A stretch of 64,000 nt of DNA from Planctomycetota bacterium (lineage in GTDB: Bacteria > Planctomycetota > Phycisphaerae > Phycisphaerales > SM1A02): positions 124,001-188,000 of the forward strand of contig JAIOPG010000004.1 of NCBI GenBank assembly GCA_021414025.1, in the 5' to 3' direction. The position numbers and the translations under genes are program-made. Of the stretch, positions 33,429-44,558 are shown in pieces. The notes under the pieces were generated by a model, which was not told the origin of the DNA, did no database searches, and saw only the letters and a list, made by a program, of their open reading frames with translations. Within the stretch, counting starts at the first letter, position 1, and each line of letters opens with the position of its first letter.

Positions 33429-34769
33429 TCACACTCCGGACAGGGCGGTTTCGCGGATCGCCTGCTCCAGCACGCGCACCTTGGCGTGCGACTCGGCGAC
33501 CTCCTCGTCGGGCCGCGAGTCGCTGGTGATGCCGCAGCCCGCGGCGTAGCTCAGGGCGAAGCGTCGCGGCTCGATCTCGCGCAGTTCCGCGGTGCGGATG
33601 GCCACGCTCAACTTCATCGCCCCCGAGTCGCTGAGATAGCCGATCGCCCCGCAATAGGGGCCGCGCGACACACGCTCCAGTTCGTCGATGACCTGCATGG
33701 CGCGGATCTTGGGGGCGCCGGTGACGGATCCCGGCGGGAAAGTTCCCGCCAGGAGATCGGCGCGGTCGCAGGTGTCCCGCAGCTCCCCGTGAATTTCCGC
33801 CACGCCATGCACCACGGTGCCGTGGGTCTCCAGCGTCCGCGCCTCGCGGACCTGCACCGTGCCCGGTCGGCATGCCCGCGAGAGGTCGTTGCGCATCAGG
33901 TCCACGATCATGTGCAGCTCCGCCGCGTCCTTGCCGCTGCGGGCGAGCTCCGCGGCGCCCGTTTCGCTGGGCCGCGTTCCCTTGATGGGGCGCGAGACCG
34001 CGCGGCGGCGCTCGTCGAGATCCAGGAAGAGTTCGGGGCTCATGCTCGCCAGCATTCCCGCGGGCGTCTCCAACCAGGCGCCGTAGCGGGCGGCGCTGCT
34101 CTGCAGCGCGCGATGGGCGAAGGCCCGGGGTGAGCCGCGCAGCTCGCCGTGCCAGCGCCGGGCGATGTTGGCCTGAAAGAGGTCGCCGGCGTGGATGAGC
34201 TCGATGGTCCGCCGCACGGCTTGGGCGTACTCGGCGTCGGAGGACTCCTCCTCGAGCGAGGTGCACTCGCAATGCTCCGCCACTTCGGGGTCGCGCAGCG
34301 CAACCCTGTCGATGGCGCCGCCGATGGACCACCACTGCCGTTGAAGATGGTCGAACACGAAGGCGTGCTCGCAGCGCGCCACCTGGATCAGCGGCCATGC
34401 CCGTGAAGCGTCGCGGGCTCGAGCCGAAGTCGTCCGGTCGCGCGCGGTCGGCTCCAGCACGCCGCCGAGTTCGTATGAAAATTGCGCGAACCAGCCGGGT
34501 CCCATCGGTGGTCCGTCGTCGGTTCGGCCCGTCGGTTTGGCGGAGACCGTTTCGCGCGTGATCGCGCGCAGCCATTCGATCGCATCGCCCGCCTTCAATC
34601 CATCGACCGGTCGCAGCGCATTCCACCGGCCGGGCGCTCCGATCACGGTGACCCGCGACCAGGGCGAATCCCCGCCGGAAAGCAGCGCCGCCAGAGGCGT
34701 TTCCGCCGGCCAGCGCCGCAGCACTTCCAGGGGTCGCAGGTTCCAATCCAGGCGCCGGGCCGTCGACAT
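33429..34769 (-). CDS. pabB: Aminodeoxychorismate synthase component I
   Basis: 446 residues. Chorismate-binding enzyme making 4-amino-4-deoxychorismate, the precursor of p-aminobenzoate and folate. Key features: MSPELFLDLDERRRAVSRPIKGTRP, where the Lys of PIKGT is the PabB nucleophile (TrpE has PIAGT); ELHMIVDLMRNDLSRAC; TFPPGSVTGAPKIRAMQVIDELE; and GPYCGAIGYLSDSGAMKLSVAIRT. The glutamine amidotransferase subunit PabA is not in the window. TAGCAT lies six bases before ATG 34769 and there is no Shine-Dalgarno. Confidence 0.93.
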   Translation of the reverse strand: MSTARRLDWNLRPLEVLRRWPAETPLAALLSGGDSPWSRVTVIGAPGRWNALRPVDGLKAGDAIEWLRAITRETVSAKPTGRTDDGPPMGPGWFAQFSYELGGVLEPTARDRTTSARARDASRAWPLIQVARCEHAFVFDHLQRQWWSIGGAIDRVALRDPEVAEHCECTSLEEESSDAEYAQAVRRTIELIHAGDLFQANIARRWHGELRGSPRAFAHRALQSSAARYGAWLETPAGMLASMSPELFLDLDERRRAVSRPIKGTRPSETGAAELARSGKDAAELHMIVDLMRNDLSRACRPGTVQVREARTLETHGTVVHGVAEIHGELRDTCDRADLLAGTFPPGSVTGAPKIRAMQVIDELERVSRGPYCGAIGYLSDSGAMKLSVAIRTAELREIEPRRFALSYAAGCGITSDSRPDEEVAESHAKVRVLEQAIRETALSGV

Positions 34770-34775
34770 GACGTG

Positions 34776-34781
34776 ATGCTA
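34776..34781 (-). promoter_or_regulatory. -10-like hexamer TAGCAT, 6 bases before pabB
   Basis: Minus-strand TANNNT box; predicts a transcript starting at the pabB ATG. Confidence 0.4.
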
Positions 34782-34829
34782 GGGATTTCGAGCCCCTTCG
34801 ATCGGACGTGCGGGAACGCACGGAATCCT

Positions 34830-34835
34830 TATCCT
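34830..34835 (+). promoter_or_regulatory. -10-like box TATCCT upstream of ppdK
   Basis: Would give a leader of about 55 bases that includes AAGAGG (34885-34890), the ribosome site of ppdK. Confidence 0.3.
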
Positions 34836-34896
34836 TGTGCGTCCGCGGCCCAAGCCGCCTTGCCCGCTCCGTCGCACAATTTCAAAGAGGTTCCTC

Positions 34897-37730
<2,834 letters not shown>

Positions 37731-37734
<4 letters not shown>

Positions 37735-38567
37735 TCCGAAGGTCGCGCGCATGGCTGCTGGCGCTCTTCGTGCTGGCCGGGTGCCAGCAGGACAGCTCCT
37801 ACGCGCCGTGGCCGCGCGAGCTGGCGCCGGGCACGGTGCGCCGCTATCCCTGCCGCTACACGATGACACCTCCGGTCCTGGACGGCCTGCTCGAGGACGC
37901 GGTGTGGACCAACGCGCCGTGGAGCGAGCCCTTCCTCGACATCACGGGCAGCGGCCCCATTCCCAAGTACGGATCCTGGATGAAGATGCTGTGGGACGAC
38001 AAGAACCTCTACATCGCGGCCTTTCTGCAGGAGCCCGACCTGTGGGGCACCTACGACCGGCGCGACATGATGGTCTACCACGAGAATGACTTCGAGGTCT
38101 TCCTCGATCCCGACGGCGACCATGACTCCTATTACGAGATCGAGGTCAACGTCATCGGCACCGTCCTCGACCTCTACCTCAACCGCGAGTACCGCCTCGG
38201 CGGTCAGGCCCACACCGAATGGAATTGCGAGGGGATGGACGGGGCGATCGACCGGGTCGGCACGCTCAACGACTCGACGGATGTGGACGAGGGATGGGCG
38301 ATCGAGATCATGATTCCCTTCAAGTGTCTGCGGCCACCGGTCACCGTGACCGATGATGCCGCGGAGAATGTCCGCAACGGCGACACGCCGGTGGTCGGCG
38401 AGATGTGGCGCATGAACTTCTCGCGTGTGCAGTGGCCGCTTGAAAAAGTCCCCACGGGATATGTGAAGTTGCCCGGCTCCAAGGAGGAGAACTGGGTCTG
38501 GACTCCGCAGTGGGCGGTGAACATGCACCAGATCGACCATTGGGGCCAGGTGACCTTCACCAAATAG
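37731..38567 (+). CDS. Lipoprotein with CBM9-like domain
   Basis: 278 residues from GTG 37731. Lipobox LAGC at about residues 15-18. The mature part starts around the [18 protein letters not shown] segment, the usual opening of family 9 carbohydrate-binding-like domains, then [67 protein letters not shown] and [10 protein letters not shown], all in the order of CBM9_2 proteins. It is probably an outer-surface or periplasmic binding protein. The GTGA overlap with ppdK is surprising for a cytoplasmic enzyme-lipoprotein pair. Confidence 0.85.
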
Positions 38568-38606
38568 ATCTGCGAAGGCGCCGCAAGTGCTTTGATTCAA
38601 GCGGGG

Positions 38607-39023
38607 TCAATCGCCCAGCGATTTGGCCATCCGCGCAGCCAGCAGCGCAGCCTCCGGATGATGCACCGGCTTTGCGGGCCAGGAAATTCCCAGCCCGCTC
38701 CCATCCTTGTATTTTGGAATGACGTGGAAGTGCACGTGCGGCACCTCCTGATGGGCTCGGGCGCCGTTGTTCTGCAGCACGTTGTAGTCCGCAGCCCCGG
38801 TGGCCCTCATCACCGCAGCCGCGACGCGCGAAATTGCCTCGCCCAGGGCCCGGGCGCTCTCGGGGGAGAGTTCATGCAGGAAGGCCTTCTCCTCCTTGGG
38901 CACCACCAGCGCGTGGCCGGTCGAGAGCGGATTCACATCGAGGAAGGCGATGACGAGCTCGTTGTCCAGGATCTTGTGGCAGGGGATTTCGCCGCGGATG
39001 ATGCGGGTGAAAATGCTGGCCAT
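38607..39023 (-). CDS. HIT-family hydrolase (HinT-like)
   Basis: 138 residues. Nucleotide-binding protein of the histidine triad family: FTRIIRGEIPCHKILDNE at the start, GHALVVPKEE in the middle, and the triad HEVPHVHFHVIP near residue 92-103 (HxHxHxx pattern). Usually an adenosine phosphoramidase. The C-terminus has a PVHHPEAALL extension. TACGCT on the minus strand (39031-39036) lies seven bases before ATG 39023; no Shine-Dalgarno. Confidence 0.95.
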   Translation of the reverse strand: MASIFTRIIRGEIPCHKILDNELVIAFLDVNPLSTGHALVVPKEEKAFLHELSPESARALGEAISRVAAAVMRATGAADYNVLQNNGARAHQEVPHVHFHVIPKYKDGSGLGISWPAKPVHHPEAALLAARMAKSLGD

Positions 39024-39030
39024 GCGTCGG

Positions 39031-39036
39031 AGCGTA
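39031..39036 (-). promoter_or_regulatory. -10-like hexamer TACGCT of the HIT gene
   Basis: Overlaps by two base pairs the plus-strand TACCAT box of nadC. Confidence 0.45.
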
Positions 39037-39040
39037 CCAT
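39035..39040 (+). promoter_or_regulatory. -10-like hexamer TACCAT of nadC
   Basis: Seven bases before ATG 39048; overlaps the opposite-strand box of the HIT gene by two base pairs. Confidence 0.45.
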
Positions 39041-39047
39041 CGGCTCC

Positions 39048-40007
39048 ATGCCGTCCGCGATGAAGAGCCGTGGTGCGAACCGATCGAAGAGTGCCGCATC
39101 CGCGCGAATCCCGCTACCGTCCGCCGAGCTGCGCCGCAGGCTCGCGGGATTTCTCCGCGAGGATCTCGGCGCCGCCGGCGACGTGACTTCAGATGCCATG
39201 ATCTCCGTCGATCGCCGCGCCACCGCCTTCGTGGTCGCCCGATCCGCCGGCGTGTTCGCGGGCGCCGGGGTGGCGCAAGCGCTGGCCAGAATCGCGGGCC
39301 CCTCGATCAAGATCCGTCTGCTCCTGCGCGACGGCGAGCGCTTTCGCGCGGGCCAGGCATTGATGCGGGTCTCCGGACGTCTGCGCGAAATCCTGCGGTT
39401 GGAGCGCACGCTGCTGAACCTGCTGGGCCGCATGTGCGGCGTGGCGACGCTGACCCGCGCCTTCGTGGATCGGACCCGGGGAACCGCCGCGCGAATCCGC
39501 GACACGCGCAAGACCACCCCCGGCCTGCGAGCTCTGGAGAAATACGCGGTCCGCTGCGGCGGCGGCGACTCGCACCGCGCCGGATTGTTCGACGCCTTCC
39601 TGGCCAAGGACAACCACGTGGCCGGACTGGTGCCCGATCGCATGGCGGCGGCGATCGCTCGCGGCGCCGCGGCAGCCCGGCGGAAGCGCAAGCTTTCGTT
39701 CACCATGGCCGAGGTCGACTCGTTGCGCCAGCTTGAGTCCCTGCTGCGGATCCGCCCCGCGGCGGTGGACGCCGTGCTCCTGGACAACATGAGCGCCGCG
39801 AAGCTTCGGAAAGCCGTCGCGCTTCGCGACCTGCTCGCGCCGCGCGTGAAGCTGGAGGCCAGCGGGGGAGTGACGCTGCGCACCGTCGGCGCGATCGCCC
39901 GCAGCGGCGTGGATTTTGTCAGCGTCGGCGCGATCACGCACTCCGCGCCTCAGATCGACCTGGGTCTGGACATCAAACCCGCGCAGCGAAGGGCCCTCCG
40001 CCGATGA
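39048..40007 (+). CDS. nadC: Nicotinate-nucleotide pyrophosphorylase (quinolinate PRTase)
   Basis: 319 residues. Converts quinolinate and PRPP to nicotinate mononucleotide in NAD synthesis. Signature blocks: FLREDLGAAGDVTSDAM, ERTLLNLLGRMCGVATLT, RDTRKTTPGLRALEKYAVRCGGGDSHRAGLFDAFLAKDNHV (substrate-binding Arg/His/Lys cluster), DAVLLDNMS and LEASGGVTLRTVGAIARSGVDFVSVGAITHS. The first 25 residues are a Ser/Ala/Arg-rich extension. ATG 39048 is fixed by the TACCAT box; the longer frame upstream to 38592 is antisense to the HIT gene. The stop overlaps birA (ATGA). nadA and nadB are not nearby. Confidence 0.95.
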   Translation: MPSAMKSRGANRSKSAASARIPLPSAELRRRLAGFLREDLGAAGDVTSDAMISVDRRATAFVVARSAGVFAGAGVAQALARIAGPSIKIRLLLRDGERFRAGQALMRVSGRLREILRLERTLLNLLGRMCGVATLTRAFVDRTRGTAARIRDTRKTTPGLRALEKYAVRCGGGDSHRAGLFDAFLAKDNHVAGLVPDRMAAAIARGAAAARRKRKLSFTMAEVDSLRQLESLLRIRPAAVDAVLLDNMSAAKLRKAVALRDLLAPRVKLEASGGVTLRTVGAIARSGVDFVSVGAITHSAPQIDLGLDIKPAQRRALRR

Positions 40008-40801
40008 GCGAGGCACGCGACCGCGCATCCGTCGCCACCATGGACACGCCGGTCGAGTTGTGGAGCGCGGCCATCCAGAAGGAAATCGCCGGGCTCGTCC
40101 ATCTGCATTGTGCCAGCGTGCGGAACGAGACCGGAAGCACGCAGGAGGACGCCGCCACGAGTCCGCTGGGGTGCGTCGTCGCGGCGGGCCGACAGCGATC
40201 TGGTCGCGGCCGGCTGGGAACCAAATGGGCGGACACCGGCGACGAGGGGCTCGCGGTGACCTTTGTGGTCAAGCCGCAGGCCGCCGAACGGCTGGCGATG
40301 GCCGCGGCGATCGCAGCGGCGGCGGCGCTGCGCTCCCTGGTCAACCATGAGGTCGCAGCGCGGATCGGGGTGAAGTGGCCCAATGACATCGTGGTGGCGC
40401 GGAGCGGCGGGCCGCCGCAGAAGCTTGCTGGCATCCTGGTCGAGAGCCGCAATGAGCGATCCCTGATCGGGATCGGCGTCAATGTCGGGCAAACGGTCTT
40501 TCCGGCGGAGCTCGTGCCGCGCGCCATCAGCCTGCGGCAGCTGGAGCAGCCCTGCGACCGGCTCGCGGTGCTGCTGCGGCTGACGCGGCTGCTGGATCAG
40601 TTTCTCTCTGCGTCCGACCGCGTGATCGAGGAGGCATACCAGTCGCTGGACCGGACTGCGGGCTTGCGCATGACGTTCCTCACCCCGCAGGGGGCGGTGG
40701 AGGGTGTGGTGCTGCGCTGCGACCCCGCCATCGGTTTGCTGGTCCAGACCGCGGATGGCGTCAAAAAACTGCCCGCCGCCACCACCCGGGTTCAAGGCTA
40801 G
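40004..40801 (+). CDS. birA: Biotin-[acetyl-CoA-carboxylase] ligase
   Basis: 265 residues. Attaches biotin to carboxylase carrier domains. The biotin-binding loop is SGRGRLGTKWADTGDEGLAVTFVVKP (usual GRGRxGRxWxS), then VKWPNDIVV with the catalytic Lys-Trp-Pro-Asn-Asp, LAGILVES and GIGVNVGQ, followed by the C-terminal SH3-like domain (VEGVVLRCDPAIGLLVQT). No N-terminal DNA-binding helix-turn-helix, so it should be a ligase only, not a repressor. Four-base overlap with nadC. Confidence 0.94.
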   Translation: MSEARDRASVATMDTPVELWSAAIQKEIAGLVHLHCASVRNETGSTQEDAATSPLGCVVAAGRQRSGRGRLGTKWADTGDEGLAVTFVVKPQAAERLAMAAAIAAAAALRSLVNHEVAARIGVKWPNDIVVARSGGPPQKLAGILVESRNERSLIGIGVNVGQTVFPAELVPRAISLRQLEQPCDRLAVLLRLTRLLDQFLSASDRVIEEAYQSLDRTAGLRMTFLTPQGAVEGVVLRCDPAIGLLVQTADGVKKLPAATTRVQG

Positions 40802-40819
40802 TCCCGGTTTCTGCCGAGC

Positions 40820-40825
40820 TACACT
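40820..40825 (+). promoter_or_regulatory. -10-like hexamer TACACT, 9 bases before ATG 40835
   Basis: TANNNT box between birA and the next gene; no Shine-Dalgarno. Confidence 0.4.
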
Positions 40826-40834
40826 AGCCAACCG

Positions 40835-41548
40835 ATGTTTGCCGCCGCCTCCATCCTGGTTCTTGCCCTCGCCATGGACGACGCCACTAAGCCCGGCGAT
40901 CTCGTGCCGATCGAGCAGGGACTCGCCGACCGATCCGTGACCGGCACCTCGCTGCGGATCCAGCCGGTCGAGCTGAGCACGACCACCAACTTCAACAAGT
41001 TGTACGGCGTCGCGGGAAGGCCCGATCTTTTCGTGCGCTCTCAGGGCGGCGTCTACGCGGTCTTCGACCAGGGCGCCTACCGGACGGTCTATGGAAAGAC
41101 GCTGTCGAAGACCTTCGCCCAGTGGCCGGCGGGAACGACCTTTCACATCGGACAACCCGACTTCACCAAGCTCAAGGCCTCGGGCATCCGCGAGGGCCAG
41201 ATCGGCGCCAACACTCCTCCCGGAACACAACTGACGCCGAAATCGGTCGGCGGACCCGACGCGCGGATCGGCGAAGCGCCGGTGGAGGGCTTGGTGAAGG
41301 TCAAGCCGCTGAGCGAGCGCTCGGGAGTCGAGCCCGCGAACCGGGACTCGCCGGCGAAGGTTTCCTCCAAGGACGCCGGGTTCGGACATCACAGCGTCGA
41401 CATGCCCGCTCCAAAGGCGGCGCCGGCGAAGCCGGCCGACAACGCCGCGGCAGCGCCGACCACTGCTGGGACAAAGAGCGAATCGATGCCCGCAGTTCCG
41501 AGCCCATCCTCGAAAGACGGTCCGGCGCAGCCTCCCGCGAAACCATGA
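40835..41548 (+). CDS. Secreted protein of unknown function
   Basis: 237 residues. Very short hydrophobic start (MFAAASILVLALAMDD) that could be a signal peptide or anchor with no basic n-region. Residues about 40-110 form a compact domain (TTNFNKLYGVAGRPDLFVRSQGGVYAVFDQGAYRTVYGK; AGTTFHIGQPDF). The last 100 residues are Ala/Pro/Ser/Lys-rich and likely disordered. No family recognised. Stop and next start overlap (ATGA), so it is expressed with the 557-residue secreted protein downstream. Confidence 0.7.
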   Translation: MFAAASILVLALAMDDATKPGDLVPIEQGLADRSVTGTSLRIQPVELSTTTNFNKLYGVAGRPDLFVRSQGGVYAVFDQGAYRTVYGKTLSKTFAQWPAGTTFHIGQPDFTKLKASGIREGQIGANTPPGTQLTPKSVGGPDARIGEAPVEGLVKVKPLSERSGVEPANRDSPAKVSSKDAGFGHHSVDMPAPKAAPAKPADNAAAAPTTAGTKSESMPAVPSPSSKDGPAQPPAKP

Positions 41549-43218
41549 GGTCAGACCTGTGGCGCGCGCTCGCGGTCGGTTCGCTCGCGTCGATCGCACT
41601 CGCGTCCGAGGCCGCTGCGCAGATTTCTGCGGCGATGGATCGACCAGCCGCGGTCCGTGGCGGCGTGATCGCCATTCCGCTCCACCAGCATCCGGCCAAT
41701 GAATCGTGGCCCTCAAGCCTGGGTATCGCGCCCGTCGATGGCGCTCCCGCGTTCGAGGGGGTGGTCGCGTGGATCGGCGCCAAGGCACCGCCGATGGAGC
41801 GATCCTGGACACAGTCCCAGGAACAGTTGGACATTCGCCCCATCGCCGACGCGCCCAAGGATCACGATCCGGAAGTGTCGGGATCGGTCGTGCTGCTGGC
41901 GCGGACGCCGCGCGACGTGCGCGGCCGGCTTCGCGTGGGCGATTCCACCATCGAGCCGACATGGCTGGAGCTGGCCGAGCTCGAGCCCGACGGGGCAAAG
42001 CTTCCCCTGGCCTTGGGCGATCCCTACGCGCTGCCCGATCCGGAATCTCCATCGGAGTGGTTCCGCTGGTGGCTCCTCGCCGACCAGGCGGACCGGAAGC
42101 CACCGCCTGCGAGCGGCGACGAGGCGCAGCGCCTCTTTGCGCTGCACCGCGCCCAGCTCTGGCAGGCGGGCATCGAGCGCATTGAGCGGCAGAGCCCGGG
42201 CGTCGCGGCGGAGATCCGGGAGCGGCTCACCGCGGTCTGCACCGAGTCCGGAACCGACTCCGCGAAGACTCCGACCCGCAAGGCTTGCTGGATCGCCAAC
42301 GCCGAGGCGCTCTCGTCGCTGCTTGCGAGCTTGATCACCACCGACCGAACCGACGAGCAGTCGATGCAGGCGTCGCTGGGACTGCTGCGGAATATTTCTC
42401 CGGTCACGCTCTGGCCCGAGGCCGACGATGGCCGCGCCATCCATTTCGCCGCGTGCAACGCCTCGCCCGAGGAGATCGTGATCCAATTCGCCTGGGTCGA
42501 GGCGCCCAGCCTGCCGCCGCTGGCGATGCTGCTTCCGCCCTACGGCATGGGGCGTCTTTCCATTGACCGGCCCGCGGAGCTGATGCCTGATCCGCTCACC
42601 GGGGAATCCAGCCCGATCGTCGGCTCTTTGCAGCTCACCGGGCCGGGCGGAATGCAGCGCATGAGCGTGGCGCCGGCGCAGTGCGTGATCCGACCGCCCG
42701 GCTATTCGCTGGGCCTCTTTCTGCCCATGCTTTCGCTGGCCGACGCGCAAACCGGAAAGATCCAGCCGGTTCCGGCGGGCTGGGGCACCACCGCAAGCGT
42801 GCGCCGCAAATTCGGACGCTGGGAAATCTTCGCCGAGTGCCTGCGCCGCGAGGTCCGGCTCGAGGATGAACTGGACCTTCGCATCGGCGACAGCGGCCGG
42901 CCGATGGGTCGAGTCCGCGTCGGCGAGGCGGGAGTGCGCGGCGTCGACGCGCCGGGCGGCGCCCCCGAGCCGGAGGTCCGCACGGATTCCTTCGCCGACC
43001 GTTGGCGCTGCGTCATCGAGATTCCCGAGGAATGGCTGCCCGCGGACGCCAAGGGACGTCCCTTCGTGATCGGCATCTCCCGCTCGACCAGCGGCGCCGC
43101 GTCGCGCCAGTCCGCGATCGCCGCGACTCCGCCCTGGCATGTCGGCCCGCCGCTCATCCAACTCGAGGCCTCGAAGTGGATCGATCCTCCGGTTCAGCGC
43201 GTCATTTCGGCGCCGTGA
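41545..43218 (+). CDS. Large secreted protein of unknown function
   Basis: 557 residues. Signal peptide MRSDLWRALAVGSLASIALASEAAAQ. The mature chain is acidic, with helical middle (WFRWWLLADQADRKPPP; HRAQLWQAGIERIERQSPGVAAEIRERL) flanked by beta-rich parts, and ends with WHVGPPLIQLEASKWIDPPVQRVIS. No domain recognised. It starts in an ATGA overlap with the preceding secreted protein, and the spacing suggests a two-gene unit of envelope proteins. A longer in-frame extension to 41122 is antiphase with the preceding gene and is rejected. Confidence 0.7.
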   Translation: MRSDLWRALAVGSLASIALASEAAAQISAAMDRPAAVRGGVIAIPLHQHPANESWPSSLGIAPVDGAPAFEGVVAWIGAKAPPMERSWTQSQEQLDIRPIADAPKDHDPEVSGSVVLLARTPRDVRGRLRVGDSTIEPTWLELAELEPDGAKLPLALGDPYALPDPESPSEWFRWWLLADQADRKPPPASGDEAQRLFALHRAQLWQAGIERIERQSPGVAAEIRERLTAVCTESGTDSAKTPTRKACWIANAEALSSLLASLITTDRTDEQSMQASLGLLRNISPVTLWPEADDGRAIHFAACNASPEEIVIQFAWVEAPSLPPLAMLLPPYGMGRLSIDRPAELMPDPLTGESSPIVGSLQLTGPGGMQRMSVAPAQCVIRPPGYSLGLFLPMLSLADAQTGKIQPVPAGWGTTASVRRKFGRWEIFAECLRREVRLEDELDLRIGDSGRPMGRVRVGEAGVRGVDAPGGAPEPEVRTDSFADRWRCVIEIPEEWLPADAKGRPFVIGISRSTSGAASRQSAIAATPPWHVGPPLIQLEASKWIDPPVQRVISAP

Positions 43219-43223
43219 TTCCC

Positions 43224-43229
43224 TATACT
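43224..43229 (+). promoter_or_regulatory. -10 element TATACT, 6 bases before parA
   Basis: The closest match to the bacterial -10 consensus in the set; ATG 43236 would be the first codon of a leaderless transcript. Confidence 0.5.
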
Positions 43230-43235
43230 CGCCGC

Positions 43236-44090
43236 ATGGACGGCAAGCCCACAATGCGGGTGGTGGCGCTCCTCAATCAGAAGGGCGGCGTCGGCAAGAC
43301 CACCACCACCGTCAATCTGGGTGCCGCGCTGGCCGCCACCGGGCTGCGCACACTGTTGATCGACCTCGATCCGCAATCCAATCTGAGCCTGCACTTCGGC
43401 GTGGAATCCTCCGCCGACGCGCCGCTGCCGGGCACCGCGAGTCTTTTTGCTGATCCGCCCTTGCCGCTGGCCAAATGCATCACCCGCGCGAGGGAGAATC
43501 TGTGGTTTGTCCCGGCTGATCCGGAGCTGGCCCTGGCGGAGGGGCAGCAGGACGCGCAGCGCGTGCTGGCCAACGCCCTTGAAACGGTGCGCGGACGCTT
43601 CGATGTGGTGCTGCTGGACTGTCCGCCGGGTCTGGGCGTGCTGAGTGTGAACGCGCTGACCGCCGCCGACGAGGTGATCGTTCCGATGCAGGCGCACTAT
43701 CTGGCGCTGCGCGGATTGGAAAAACTCCTGCAGACCGTGGCGGACATCACCGCGGGATTGAACCCCAGGCTGCGCTGCACCGGAGTTGTGCTCTGCATGC
43801 ACGAGAATCAGTCGAGCCATGGCCGCGCGGTGGTCGACGAGATCCGCCAGCACTTCGAGGGCTGTCGCGGAAGCGACCTGCCCTGGAGCGAGTGCCGACT
43901 GCTGCAGCCGCCGATTCGGCGCAACATCAAGCTGGCCGAGGCGCCCTCCTTCGGCAAGACCATCTTCGACTACGACCCAAAGTGCGCCGGCGCCGACGAC
44001 TACCGCGGCATCGCCGAGAGCCTGATCGCGATGTGGGGCGAGCGCCAAAGCGCCGGGATCCCGCGCGATCCCTCCGTGACTTCGGCCTGA
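43236..44090 (+). CDS. ParA/Soj-type ATPase (orphan)
   Basis: 284 residues. Deviant Walker A KGGVGKTT (16-23) with signature Lys, LLIDLDPQSNLSLHFG (Walker A'), VVLLDCPPGLGVLSVNALTAADEVIVPMQ (Walker B), and a C-terminal APSFGKTIFDYDPKCAGADDYR region typical of chromosomal Soj. It has no N-terminal DNA-binding domain. Chromosome or cargo positioning is the family role. No ParB or parS is seen next to it, unusual for Soj. The C-terminal part also contains a GCRGSDLPWSECRLLQPP insertion. Confidence 0.9.
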   Translation: MDGKPTMRVVALLNQKGGVGKTTTTVNLGAALAATGLRTLLIDLDPQSNLSLHFGVESSADAPLPGTASLFADPPLPLAKCITRARENLWFVPADPELALAEGQQDAQRVLANALETVRGRFDVVLLDCPPGLGVLSVNALTAADEVIVPMQAHYLALRGLEKLLQTVADITAGLNPRLRCTGVVLCMHENQSSHGRAVVDEIRQHFEGCRGSDLPWSECRLLQPPIRRNIKLAEAPSFGKTIFDYDPKCAGADDYRGIAESLIAMWGERQSAGIPRDPSVTSA

Positions 44091-44117
44091 AGAACGCGGC
44101 TCGCGCCGCAGCGGGCG

Positions 44118-44513
44118 TCACTTCACCGGACGGATGATCACGGTCGCCTCGCTCATCGAGGGATTCAGCTGCCCGGCCCGGAAATTCAGCTCAGCCTCGC
44201 GGTCCCCCTTTCGGAAGAAGAGGCTTCCCGAAGTCGGATGGACCTCGCGCTTGGTCACGTGCCAGCCCTGGCCCTGGAACATGGCGACGGCCTTGTCGGC
44301 GAACTCGACGGTATCCGGAATGGCGCCGCGGAAGGTGAAGAGTCCGCCGTCGAGCGTGCCGCTGCGCTGGTCAATGTTTGCGCTGTGGCGGCTCTCCATG
44401 GAGGGCGGAGCCGGAACGTCGCTCTCCAGAATCATGTCCGGCCCCGATGAGCAGCCGGTCGCGAGCGCCGCCCACGCAACGAGGAGAATGATTGCAGGCG
44501 GGATTCGCTTCAT
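44118..44513 (-). CDS. Small lipoprotein, unknown function
   Basis: 131 residues. Signal peptide with lipobox ATGC (about 18-21). The mature domain (DGGLFTFRGAIPDTVEFADKAVAMFQGQGWHVTKREVHPTSGSLFFRKGDREAELNF) is compact alpha/beta and resembles small periplasmic PASTA-unrelated domains seen in planctomycete lipoproteins; no family named. A TATTCT box (44525-44530, minus) lies eleven bases ahead of ATG 44513. Divergent from murJ. Confidence 0.7.
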   Translation of the reverse strand: MKRIPPAIILLVAWAALATGCSSGPDMILESDVPAPPSMESRHSANIDQRSGTLDGGLFTFRGAIPDTVEFADKAVAMFQGQGWHVTKREVHPTSGSLFFRKGDREAELNFRAGQLNPSMSEATVIIRPVK

Positions 44514-44558
44514 GTCGATATTCGAGAATACCTATTCCCCCCGTGACGAGGTCCGATC

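Noticed and set aside
39950-42103. 717-codon minus-strand frame
   Set aside because: Spans three genes on the other strand (nadC end, birA, 40835) that have overlapping starts and, for two, firm motifs.
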